From Actinomycetota bacterium (GTDB lineage: Bacteria; Actinomycetota; Actinomycetes; Propionibacteriales; Propionibacteriaceae), in contig JACRAA010000261.1 in NCBI GenBank assembly GCA_016213595.1, positions 1 through 6,676 on the forward strand: DNA of 6,676 nucleotides, in the 5' to 3' direction. This document shows, piece after piece, positions 1 to 6,174 of this stretch (its first letter is position 1; the number at the start of each line of letters is the position of its first letter). Made by a program: the position numbers and the translations under genes. The notes under the pieces were generated by a model, which was not told the origin of the DNA, did no database searches, and saw only the letters and a list, made by a program, of their open reading frames with translations.

Positions 1-699
1 CGTGAGGCCCGCGCCGCCCGCCTCCGGCCCCTCGATCCCGAGGCACAGCTGGAAGTCCTCCTCGTTGCCGATCAGGACGTCGCACTCCTCGGCGATCTCG
101 GTGAACGCCTCCCGCAGCTCCGCCTCGCGTCCCTTCCAGAACGAGGCGCGGTAGTTCATGTCCATGGAGATGGCAGTGCCGTGCTCCTTCGCTGCCCTGG
201 CGAGCGCCAGGCAGAAGTCCTTCGTCTTCGGCGAGAGTGCGGCGACCAGGCCGGACATGTGGAGGATCTTCACGCCCTCGGTCCCGAAGAGCTGCTCCAG
301 GTCGAACGCGTCCACGTCGAGGTCGAGCCCGACCTCGCCCGCACGGTCGTTCCAGACCCGTGGCGCACGACTGCCGAACCCGGAGTCGGCGATGTTGAAC
401 TGGTGCCGGTAGCCCCAGGGACCGCCCTGTGGCAGGTCGGGGCCGCGGTACGACATGTTGCGGGCCCGGAGGTCGGCCTTGATGAAGGCGGAGATCGGGC
501 TGGCGGCCACGAAGTTCGTCAGGGCCAGGGTGGGCAGCCCGAGATAGCTGGTCACGCTCGCGACGTTCGTCTCCGCGGAGGTGGCCTGCATCACGTACCG
601 GCTCGCGACGTGAACGGGCTGGCTGTTCTCGGGGGTGATCCTGACTCCCATGGACGTCGGGACGACGAGAGACCAGGTGGCGTCCTCACGAAGCTGCAT
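1..699 (-). CDS. PfkB-family sugar kinase, KDG-kinase-like (3' end outside the window)
   Basis: Only the first 233 residues are visible; the frame is open to base 1, so the C-terminal part is missing. The start is the ATG at 699-697, preceded by a good ribosome binding site 7 nt upstream. Family features visible: the substrate-side stretch SAETNVASVTSYLGLPTLAL (residues 41-60), typical of the ribokinase/PfkB fold; SMDMNYRASFWKGREAELRE (178-197), which matches the 'D-NYR-LW' segment of 2-keto-3-deoxygluconate kinases; and a NEEDF motif (212-216). The ATP-binding and catalytic GAGD signature lies near the C-terminus of this family and cannot be checked here. The inferred role is ATP-dependent phosphorylation of 2-dehydro-3-deoxygluconate or a related keto-sugar acid in the cytosol, in uronate or hexonate catabolism. 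The exact substrate is uncertain, because PfkB members often differ in specificity. It is transcribed divergently from the M20 hydrolase gene. Confidence 0.85.
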   Translation of the reverse strand, partial: MQLREDATWSLVVPTSMGVRITPENSQPVHVASRYVMQATSAETNVASVTSYLGLPTLALTNFVAASPISAFIKADLRARNMSYRGPDLPQGGPWGYRHQFNIADSGFGSRAPRVWNDRAGEVGLDLDVDAFDLEQLFGTEGVKILHMSGLVAALSPKTKDFCLALARAAKEHGTAISMDMNYRASFWKGREAELREAFTEIAEECDVLIGNEEDFQLCLGIEGPEAGGAGLT

Positions 700-706
700 C
701 GGCGGT

Positions 707-713
707 TCCTTCT
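707..713 (-). promoter_or_regulatory. Ribosome binding site of the sugar kinase gene
   Basis: On the minus strand AGAAGGA lies 7 nt before the ATG at 699. This supports that ATG over other in-frame candidates such as the internal ATG of residue 17, which has no comparable upstream purine tract. Confidence 0.65.
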
Positions 714-718
714 TCAGG

Positions 719-737
719 GCGTGCACCGAGCGCACGC
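719..737. repeat. Short inverted repeat in the kinase leader (candidate operator)
   Basis: GCGTGC (719-724) and GCACGC (732-737) form a perfect 6-bp inverted repeat around a 7-nt centre, about 20 nt upstream of the kinase start codon and next to its ribosome binding site. Its size and position suit a dimeric repressor site or a small 5' UTR hairpin, but in DNA this GC-rich a 6-bp repeat can arise by chance. No regulator gene is in the window. Confidence 0.25.
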
Positions 738-758
738 AGGGCTGCTGACTGCATCCTG

Positions 759-778
759 CCCCTGTCGCCCGACCGGGG
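759..778. repeat. Imperfect palindrome in the divergent intergenic region
   Basis: The 20 bases pair end to end as 4 bp, one mismatch (763/774) and 3 bp around a GCCC centre. It lies about 60 bp upstream of the kinase start and 95 bp upstream of the M20 start, so it could be an operator serving either gene or a promoter-region hairpin. Evidence is sequence symmetry only. Confidence 0.22.
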
Positions 779-840
779 AGCGGGTGTTTCCGTGACTTGT
801 CCCCGGCCCCCAGCCTCCGGCGCACGGGACGACGAGTTGT

Positions 841-846
841 TAGCGT
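841..846 (+). promoter_or_regulatory. Candidate -10 box for the M20 hydrolase gene
   Basis: TAGCGT fits the actinobacterial TANNNT -10 pattern and stands out in a GC-rich intergenic region. It would start transcription near 852-854, leaving a leader of about 20 nt that holds the AGGAGG ribosome binding site (863-868). I see no convincing -35 hexamer at the usual distance; many actinobacterial promoters lack one. Confidence 0.4.
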
Positions 847-873
847 GGCCCCCACCAGCACGAGGAGGGGCAC

Positions 874-2064
874 ATGACCGTCCGAGAGGACCTGCGGTCA
901 GCCGTGGACAGGTTGCGTCCGGCTGTGGAGCCGGTCGCGCGTGCCCTTCACGCCGACCCGGAGACCGCGGAGGAGGAGCACCGTTCTGTCGACCGCCTCG
1001 TCGGGCTCCTCGCCACCCACGGATTCGAGGTCGACCGGGCCGCGGGAGAGCCCACGGCATTCGTCGCCCGTGCCGGAAGCGGCGGTACGAGGGTCGCGCT
1101 GTGTCTCGAGTACGACGCGCTGCCCGAGATCGGTCACGCCTGCGGCCACAACCTCATCGCCGGCGCTGGTGCACTGGCTGCCCTCGCCCTCGCGGAGCTG
1201 ACAGAGGAGCTGGACCTCACCGTGCTGGCGGTCGGCTGCCCCGCCGAGGAGCGTGGCGGGGGGAAGATCCCCCTCATCGAAGCCGGCGTCTTCGCTGACG
1301 TCGACCTCGCGATCATGGTCCACCCGGTCCCGGACGGCATCCGGCTCGACCCGCGCGGTACGTCGAGCCAGGCGATCGGCCAGTTCCTCGCGACGTACAC
1401 CGGCCGTGCCGCCCACGCCGCCGCCGCTCCCCACCTCGGCCGCAACACCACCGACGCCGTCGTCGTCGCGGAGGTCGCGCTCGCCCTGCTGCGCCAGCAG
1501 GTACCCGCGGACCACCGCCTCAGCGCCAACGTCGTACGCTCCGGCTCCGTCCCGAACGTCATTCCCGACCACGCGACGATCGAGCTCGAGTGCCGAGCGT
1601 GGACGACCGAGGAGTACGAGGCGCTGCGCACCCGCGTCGTGCGATGTCTCGAAGCCGGCGCGCTGGCCACCGACTGCGAGCTCACCGTCGAGCCGGTGGG
1701 CCGCCCGTACCATCCGCTGCTGCAGGACGACCTCCTCGGCGCCCTGTGGTGCGAGGCGCTCACGGCGCTCGGCCTGGACCCGGCCGCTGGGGTGCCGCTC
1801 GCGGGCGGGTCGACCGACATGGGCAACGTCTCCCACGTCGTGCCCGCGCTCCATCCGTGGGTCCGGCTCCCTGGCGTGACGGAGTCGCTCCACTCGGCCG
1901 GCTTCGCAGTGGCGGCCGCCACCGACGCCGCCTATGAGGTCATGACGACCGCGGCCACGGCGATGGCGTGGACCGTCGCCGCCGCAGTGGCCGACCCCGA
2001 CCGCGTCAGCGCGCTGCGCGCCCGACGGCACGAGCTGTACGAGACAAGCACCTCGCGACGCTGA
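874..2064 (+). CDS. M20-family amidohydrolase/peptidase (AbgB/PM20D2-like)
   Basis: A complete 396-residue protein, a normal length for the family. The ATG start has AGGAGG 5 nt upstream. The zinc or manganese site expected of M20 enzymes is intact: EYDALPEIGHACGHN (residues 79-93) supplies Cys90 and His92, PAEERGGGK (123-131) carries the catalytic Glu pair 125-126, His150 sits in IMVHP, and His340 in LHSAGF. GRAAHAA (178-184) lies in the inserted dimerisation domain, whose conserved His normally completes the partner's active site. GSTDMGNVSHVVPALHPW (312-329) is characteristic of the AbgB/PM20D2 branch, which hydrolyses p-aminobenzoyl-glutamate or unusual dipeptides. No signal peptide is visible, so it is cytosolic. 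The likely reaction is hydrolysis of an amide bond in an N-acyl amino acid or dipeptide; the substrate cannot be named from sequence. It converges on the MoxR operon with a 19-nt gap. Confidence 0.92.
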   Translation: MTVREDLRSAVDRLRPAVEPVARALHADPETAEEEHRSVDRLVGLLATHGFEVDRAAGEPTAFVARAGSGGTRVALCLEYDALPEIGHACGHNLIAGAGALAALALAELTEELDLTVLAVGCPAEERGGGKIPLIEAGVFADVDLAIMVHPVPDGIRLDPRGTSSQAIGQFLATYTGRAAHAAAAPHLGRNTTDAVVVAEVALALLRQQVPADHRLSANVVRSGSVPNVIPDHATIELECRAWTTEEYEALRTRVVRCLEAGALATDCELTVEPVGRPYHPLLQDDLLGALWCEALTALGLDPAAGVPLAGGSTDMGNVSHVVPALHPWVRLPGVTESLHSAGFAVAAATDAAYEVMTTAATAMAWTVAAAVADPDRVSALRARRHELYETSTSRR

Positions 2065-2100
2065 CGCCTCGCCACGCTCCGGCTCATCTGAGGTCGTCAG
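2061..2100. terminator. Candidate bidirectional terminator hairpin between convergent genes
   Basis: CTGACGCCTC (2061-2070) pairs with all ten bases of 2090-2100 apart from one bulged T at 2094. An inner GCC/GGC (2071-2073 with 2081-2083) can extend the structure. The hairpin contains the stop codons of both the M20 gene (2062-2064) and the leftward membrane-protein gene (2086-2084), so both coding ends are part of the stem-loop. There is no T-tract on either side; GC-rich actinobacteria often use such hairpins without one, so the function is plausible but unproven. Confidence 0.5.
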
Positions 2101-2680
2101 GGAGGAAGGGCTCGTCCTCGAACGGCTCCTCCTCGACCTGGCCGGCCTCCTCCACCGTCCCCGCCACCAGCGTGGCGACGAGCGTAGCCGCCGAGATGGC
2201 GACCACCGCGAGCCAGGCCACGTAGCGGGAGGTCGGCAGCGAGCTCAGGGCGACGACGATCCCCGCTGCCGCTGCCGTGGCCAGGAGGTAGGCCGCGAGG
2301 CGGGAGCTCAGGAACCGGAGCGCGGAGAGCCGCACGACGGCGTGCCCCGGCCCGACGGCGAGCGCGGCCAGCAGGTGCACGAGCCCTACGAGCACGGCCA
2401 CGGGCACGGTCGCCCACAGGGTGCCGTGCCATGCGAACAGCCACCAGAGGCAGCACACGGCGAGGAAGGCGATCGAGGCCATGGCCTCGGGCCAGATGAG
2501 GACGCAGGCGAGCAGCAAGCCGCTGATGACTGGCGTCGTCCCTGCGAGAACCGCCCCGGTCGCGGTGGCGCAGACGACGATCAGGGCGGTGCCGGCGAGG
2601 GCGACGACCAGCTTCGTCAGCCACTGGTGGAGGCTCACCGTACGGAGGCGGTCGATGAGACCCGCGACAATCTCGTCCAT
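2084..2680 (-). CDS. Polytopic membrane protein of unknown function, last gene of the MoxR operon
   Basis: 198 residues. I chose the ATG at 2680 because it overlaps the DUF58 stop by one base (TGATG) and has AGGAGG 5 nt upstream; the in-frame extension further upstream lies inside the DUF58 gene and is a shadow. The protein has a short amphipathic N-terminus and then five or six hydrophobic segments: about 22-46, 50-84 (long enough for two short helices, with a WPEA break at 63-66), 88-110, 126-148 and 153-174. It ends in a strongly acidic tail, with about ten Asp/Glu among residues 177-196. No Cys or His catalytic pattern, transporter signature or enzyme motif is recognisable. Its position as the last translationally coupled gene suggests it works with the MoxR/DUF58 system at the membrane, perhaps as an anchor or client, but that is inference. 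The tail probably faces the cytoplasm if the helix count is even. Confidence 0.85.
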   Translation of the reverse strand: MDEIVAGLIDRLRTVSLHQWLTKLVVALAGTALIVVCATATGAVLAGTTPVISGLLLACVLIWPEAMASIAFLAVCCLWWLFAWHGTLWATVPVAVLVGLVHLLAALAVGPGHAVVRLSALRFLSSRLAAYLLATAAAAGIVVALSSLPTSRYVAWLAVVAISAATLVATLVAGTVEEAGQVEEEPFEDEPFLPDDLR

Positions 2681-3966
2681 CAGCCCCTCCTCGCCATCCT
2701 GGGTGCCCGGCGTGAACGTTCCATGGTGGCGAGGACGCCGGCCAGCGACGCCGTCCCCTTCCAGCCGACGACCGGGACGCCTGCCTGGCGCAGCCGGGCG
2801 AACATCTCGTCCCGCTCGAGCCGGCGCACGACCCACGCCTCGTCGAGCCAGCTCCCGTCCCGGCGGCCGCGGCGGTGCAGCGACGCGTGGGTTCCGAGGT
2901 CCGACGGCAGCGTGTCGACCACGACGACCTCGCAGCCCAGCTGCCGGAGGCGTCCGACCTCGGTCGTCGCGGACTCGTCGATGAGGGGCGAGCAGAAGAA
3001 GACGAGCGTGCCCGCCGTGACGCCGCGGATCTGCCGGCTGCGGTACGTAGGGTTCGTACCCCTGTCGATCCGTGACAGGGCGTCGATCGTCACGAGCAGC
3101 TGGCGAGGACCGCTGCCCGCTCGGACGTGCCGCATCCGTCGCCCGATGTCGTGCACCGCGACCCGGTCGCCGTACTCGAGGTAGTGGCGGGCGAGGGCGG
3201 CGACCGCCCGTACCGCCAGGTCCAGCGACGTGGGGTCTGTCGCCTTGAGGCCTGGCACGTCGTGCAGCGTGTCCATGACGAGGAGGACGTCGGTGTCACG
3301 CTCGGTGAGCATCGTCGCGACGTGCAGCCGACCTGTACGGGAGGTCACGCGCCAGTTGATCCGCTTGAGCCGGTCGCCGACCCGGAACTCGCGCAGCTCG
3401 GCGAGCTGGCTCCCCTCCCCGGGAGTCGTGGACGAGTGGCTGCCGGCCATCCCGATCGGACGGGTGATGCCGCTGGAGCCGACGAGCCGCGCCGCCGCGG
3501 GCCGTACGACGACGTACGACGGCGTCGCGTCACCGGCCGCACGCCACGACCCGGAGGGGTCCATGACCGCGACCTGGGGAGGGCCGACCAGGTACCGGCC
3601 CCATGTGTGCGGCTCCACCACCACGGTGGCTTCACTCGTGTCGATGACGGCACCGGAGCGCGGGGCGAGCCGGAGGCCGAACCTCAGCGGCCACGAGACC
3701 GTGAGCCACCAGCCGGGCTGGCCGGTGACGAGGTGGACGGGCACGGAGTCCTCCTCGTGGACCGCCACGAGGGCGGGACGGGTGCGTACCCGCACGGCCT
3801 CCCCCCGGGTCCGCGTGAGAAGGGCCCAGGCCACGTGCACGACGAACGGTACGGCGAGGACGGCTGCGGCTCGTTGACCCAGCGCGATGCCACCGAGCGC
3901 CAGCAGGGTCCCCAGGAGGAGCGACCGTACGAGCGCCGGCGTCGGCCGGATCGGGAGCTCGCTCAC
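2680..3966 (-). CDS. DUF58 domain-containing membrane protein
   Basis: 428 residues, starting at a GTG that overlaps the MoxR stop (GTGA). Two hydrophobic helices at about 13-31 and 33-50 anchor the N-terminus. A beta-rich middle follows, including WGRYLVGPPQVAVMDPSG (122-139), a 'G-Y-LGP-V-V-DPFG' type stretch seen in this family. The DUF58 core is clear: GEGSQLAELREFRVGDRLKRINWRVTSRTGRLHV (183-216, given as key span), with the usual Arg-Glu, Gly-Asp, Ile-Asn-Trp and Thr-Gly-Arg positions. After it comes a von Willebrand A-like fold beginning VLLVMDTLHD (227-236). The metal-site motif there reads D-T-L-H-D instead of D-x-S-x-S, so a classical MIDAS site looks degenerate. DUF58 proteins are usually encoded next to MoxR ATPases, as here, and are thought to be their membrane partners; the biochemical role is not established. 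Translation is probably coupled to moxR, since the gene has only a weak ribosome binding site of its own. Confidence 0.93.
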   Translation of the reverse strand: MSELPIRPTPALVRSLLLGTLLALGGIALGQRAAAVLAVPFVVHVAWALLTRTRGEAVRVRTRPALVAVHEEDSVPVHLVTGQPGWWLTVSWPLRFGLRLAPRSGAVIDTSEATVVVEPHTWGRYLVGPPQVAVMDPSGSWRAAGDATPSYVVVRPAAARLVGSSGITRPIGMAGSHSSTTPGEGSQLAELREFRVGDRLKRINWRVTSRTGRLHVATMLTERDTDVLLVMDTLHDVPGLKATDPTSLDLAVRAVAALARHYLEYGDRVAVHDIGRRMRHVRAGSGPRQLLVTIDALSRIDRGTNPTYRSRQIRGVTAGTLVFFCSPLIDESATTEVGRLRQLGCEVVVVDTLPSDLGTHASLHRRGRRDGSWLDEAWVVRRLERDEMFARLRQAGVPVVGWKGTASLAGVLATMERSRRAPRMARRG

Positions 3967-4943
3967 CGCGGCCCCACGTCGCTCGCATCGGGAACCGGGG
4001 TCTCCTCGAGGGCACCGTCGACGACGGCGGCCGTGGTCGCGTCGCTCAGCCACAGCTCCGGCCGCAGCGTGATCCGGTGGTCGAGCGCGGCGTGCGCGAC
4101 GGCCTTGATGTCCTCGGGAGCGACGAAGCTGCGCCCGTCCAGCAGGGCGAGGGCGCGCGAGCATGCGACCAGGGCCAGCGAGCCGCGCGGCGAGGCGCCG
4201 ACAAGGGTCGACTTGTCCGCTCGGGTCGCGGTGACGAGCGCGACGACGTACCGGAGCACGGACGGCGCGATGTGCACGTCCTCGACCGCTGCCTGCACCG
4301 CGAGCAGGCGGGCGGGATCCAGCCCCCGGTCGATCCTGGCCTCCTCGGTGCGGCGGGTGATGCGCCGGGAGAGGACGTCGACCTCGTCGGTCGCTGAGGG
4401 GTAGCCGAACGCGAGCCGCAGCAGGAACCGGTCGAGCTGGGCCTCCGGCAACGGGTACGTGCCTTCGTGCTCGATCGGGTTGGCGGTCGCCAGCACATGG
4501 AAGGGCCGCGGCAGGTCGAACGTGTGGCCCTCGACCGAGACCCGGTGCTCCTGCATGGCCTCGAGCAAGGCCGACTGCGTCTTCGGCGGGGTCCTGTTGA
4601 TCTCGTCGGCCAGCAGCAGCCCGGTGAACACGGGGCCCGGCCGGAAGACGAACTCGCTGGACCGCTGGTCGTAGATGTAGCCGCCGGTGAGGTCGCTCGG
4701 CAGCAGGTCGGGCGTGAACTGGGCCCGCGTGTACGTGAGGCCGAGGGCCGTCGCCAGGCTGTGCGCCGCCACTGTCTTCCCCAGGCCGGGCAGGTCCTCG
4801 ATGAGCACGTGGCCGCCCGCGAGGACGCCTGCGAGCACGAGCCGCAGGGCGTCGCGCTTGCCCACCACGGCACGCTCGACCTGGTCGAGGACTGCCGAGG
4901 CGAGAGCGCAGGCCTCCGCGAGCGGGAGGGACGGGTCGGTCAT
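3963..4943 (-). CDS. MoxR-family AAA+ ATPase
   Basis: 326 residues, typical for the family. The ATG at 4943 overlaps the upstream stop (ATGA); GAGGAG lies 11 nt before it. Motifs in order: the ERAVVGK entry segment (23-29), Walker A DLPGLGKT (50-57), the MoxR-typical RAQFTPDLLPSDLTG (73-87), FVFRPGPVFTGLLLADEINR (98-117) containing Walker B with Asp113-Glu114, sensor 1 ATANP (152-156), EGTYPLPEAQLDRF (160-173) with the likely arginine finger Arg172, and sensor 2 GASPRG (249-254). All catalytic positions are present, so an active ATPase is expected. It has no membrane segment and should be cytosolic, probably as a hexameric ring acting on the DUF58 and DUF4129 membrane proteins or their clients. 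MoxR proteins are regarded as chaperones for maturation or metal insertion of partner complexes; the client here is unknown. Confidence 0.97.
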   Translation of the reverse strand: MTDPSLPLAEACALASAVLDQVERAVVGKRDALRLVLAGVLAGGHVLIEDLPGLGKTVAAHSLATALGLTYTRAQFTPDLLPSDLTGGYIYDQRSSEFVFRPGPVFTGLLLADEINRTPPKTQSALLEAMQEHRVSVEGHTFDLPRPFHVLATANPIEHEGTYPLPEAQLDRFLLRLAFGYPSATDEVDVLSRRITRRTEEARIDRGLDPARLLAVQAAVEDVHIAPSVLRYVVALVTATRADKSTLVGASPRGSLALVACSRALALLDGRSFVAPEDIKAVAHAALDHRITLRPELWLSDATTAAVVDGALEETPVPDASDVGPR

Positions 4944-5476
4944 AGTCGGCTGATCTCCTCGAGGTAGGACTGCAGGACGCGGCGGCGCAAGGGCGGGACC
5001 GCGGCGGGCGAACTGGTGAGGTACGACCTCAGCGGCCGGCTGATCGCTGGCGAGGCGAAGGGGTCGGAAGCGTCGGCGTCGTGGAGCCGGACGAGGCGCG
5101 AGGCGGTGATCTCGGCGAGCATGTCCCGCAGGGCGCGCTGGCTCATGCGGTGGGTCTCGTCGGCCGCGGCGATGAGCGCGGCGAGCCGGCGGGTCCGGTT
5201 GTCCGATGCGACGTGGAGGCTGGACGTCGGGAAGCGGACGTCCTCCCACTGCAAGGGCGGTGCCCAGTCCTCGATGACGACGCTGAGCCACACCACCACC
5301 GCGGGCCCGAGCGCGACGAGCACGAGGACGACCGGGTCGAAGCTGACGCCGAGCAGCCCTCCCACGACGACGACGAGGACCGTGACCACCGTGCCGATGA
5401 TCCCGTACGACAGGAGGAGGCGGCCGGCCGCGGACGTCACCAGTCGGCCCGACACCCGAAGACGTTCAGGCGCCAC
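4940..5476 (-). CDS. Two-TM membrane protein of unknown function between DUF4129 and MoxR
   Basis: 178 residues. The GTG at 5476 is chosen because GGGAGG (5489-5484) lies 7 nt upstream; it overlaps the end of the DUF4129 gene by 11 nt. A later in-frame GTG at 5455 would remove seven residues but has no comparable site. Two hydrophobic helices lie at about 20-44 (LLSYGIIGTVVTVLVVVVGG region) and 48-68, joined by a very short turn, so the protein forms a hairpin with both ends on the same side, most likely the cytoplasm. The C-terminal 110 residues are charged and helical, starting with EDWAPPLQWEDVRFP (69-83) and containing RRLAALIAAADETHRMSQRALRDMLAEI (96-123). I do not recognise the family. 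The conserved-looking soluble domain and the position just before moxR suggest an adaptor of the MoxR ATPase; this is inferred from context only. Confidence 0.87.
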   Translation of the reverse strand: MAPERLRVSGRLVTSAAGRLLLSYGIIGTVVTVLVVVVGGLLGVSFDPVVLVLVALGPAVVVWLSVVIEDWAPPLQWEDVRFPTSSLHVASDNRTRRLAALIAAADETHRMSQRALRDMLAEITASRLVRLHDADASDPFASPAISRPLRSYLTSSPAAVPPLRRRVLQSYLEEISRL

Positions 5477-6167
5477 TGGCCGACCTCCCGTGGAGGGTCG
5501 CCGACAGGTGCTCGAGCGCCTCGATGGCCACGGCGCGTGCTGACTGCTCGGATGCCAGCCCCGAGAACATCGCGGACCTGTACAGACGGGCGAGGACGGC
5601 GAGGTCCGTCGCAGCCTCGGGGACGCCGTGGAGGAGGCGTTCGACGTACTCGGTCGAGGTGTCGCTGTCATGGCGCGGCGCTCCGGCATGCTCGCCGAGC
5701 AGCTCGAGGCGGCGCCAGCACTCCAGGATGACGTCGTCTGTCTCCAAGCCGGCCCGCAGGTCGTCGAGGGACTCCTCGACCGTGTCCGTTATCGAGGCGA
5801 TGGGGATCTCCTCGATCTCCGTCCCGGCAGTGCTCGCCTCCGCGGCGGCGAGCCGATGGCCGTGCTGGAGCTGTCGAGCCACGCGCCAGACGAACCACCC
5901 CAGCAGCAGGAGGCCGACGGCGACGACGACGACGAGGATCGCGTCGAAGACCCACTGCGGGGCGGGGCGGGCGTTGATCTGGCTGGCGTCGGGCAGCGGG
6001 GGGCCCGACACCCTCGGGGGCTGTGTGGGCCGGGAGTTCGGGACCTGCATGAGCGGACCGTGGGGGTCCAGAGAGCCGAGGTTCCCGATGCCGGTGCTCG
6101 CGCCCATGCCCAGCGTGACGAGGACGACGGCTGCGCCGCCCACGACACCGTACGCCCGGGCACCCAT
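5466..6167 (-). CDS. DUF4129 domain-containing membrane protein, first gene of the MoxR operon
   Basis: 233 residues from the ATG at 6167. A GTG at 6176 would add three residues, but it overlaps the predicted -10 box, so the ATG is preferred. A hydrophobic segment (8-28) is followed by an extracytoplasmic Pro-rich linker (about 34-71) and a second helix (73-94, IlVVVVAVGLLLLGWFVW type), leaving the rest in the cytoplasm. The C-terminal domain matches DUF4129: DDVILECWRRLELLGEHAG (144-162), DTSTEYVERL (169-178) in place of the usual 'ETP-EY--RL', and LAVLARLYRSAMFSG (189-203), which corresponds to the 'L--LY-RARYSG' signature. In many bacteria this domain is the tail of a TgpA-like transglutaminase; here it is a separate short protein with no protease or transglutaminase domain. 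Function is unknown; its steady linkage to MoxR and DUF58 suggests one membrane complex. The first helix could also be read as an uncleaved signal anchor. Confidence 0.9.
   Translation of the reverse strand: MGARAYGVVGGAAVVLVTLGMGASTGIGNLGSLDPHGPLMQVPNSRPTQPPRVSGPPLPDASQINARPAPQWVFDAILVVVVAVGLLLLGWFVWRVARQLQHGHRLAAAEASTAGTEIEEIPIASITDTVEESLDDLRAGLETDDVILECWRRLELLGEHAGAPRHDSDTSTEYVERLLHGVPEAATDLAVLARLYRSAMFSGLASEQSARAVAIEALEHLSATLHGRSASGA
5484..5489 (-). promoter_or_regulatory. Ribosome binding site deciding the start of the 178-aa protein
   Basis: GGGAGG on the minus strand, 7 nt before the GTG at 5476 and inside the last codons of the DUF4129 gene. It fixes the start upstream of the preceding stop codon and makes the 11-nt overlap real rather than an artefact of choosing the longest frame. 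Confidence 0.65.
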
Positions 6168-6174
6168 GGCGCCC

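Noticed and set aside
181..795. A 204-codon plus-strand open frame over the kinase start and the intergenic region
   Set aside because: It is antisense to the recognisable PfkB kinase, and its product shows no domain; the GC-biased third positions explain the absence of stops.
797..802. TTGTCC as a -35 box for the M20 gene
   Set aside because: It is 38 bp upstream of the TAGCGT candidate -10, far more than the usual 16-19 bp.
898..2031. A 377-codon open frame on the minus strand, antisense to the M20 hydrolase
   Set aside because: It is fully inside a gene with intact catalytic motifs, its translation is rich in Arg, Gly and Val with no recognisable domain, and long antisense frames are expected at this GC content.
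2681..2836. N-terminal extension of the 198-aa membrane protein to an upstream ATG at 2836
   Set aside because: The extra 52 residues are Arg/Gly/Pro-rich and lie wholly within the DUF58 coding end, whereas the ATG at 2680 has a well-placed ribosome binding site.
3127..4404. A 425-codon open frame on the plus strand across DUF58 and MoxR
   Set aside because: It lies antisense to two genes with clear family motifs, has low-complexity Arg/Gly/Pro-rich composition and no family resemblance, so it is a frame shadow.
4944..5291. Extension of MoxR to an upstream ATG at 5291
   Set aside because: The added 116 residues are low-complexity shadow sequence inside the 178-aa gene; the family normally begins close to the ATG at 4943.
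5926..5940. Run of GAC/GTC triplets, repeated in similar form near 5365-5376
   Set aside because: Both runs encode consecutive valines in transmembrane helices of different proteins; this is codon bias in hydrophobic segments rather than a functional repeat.
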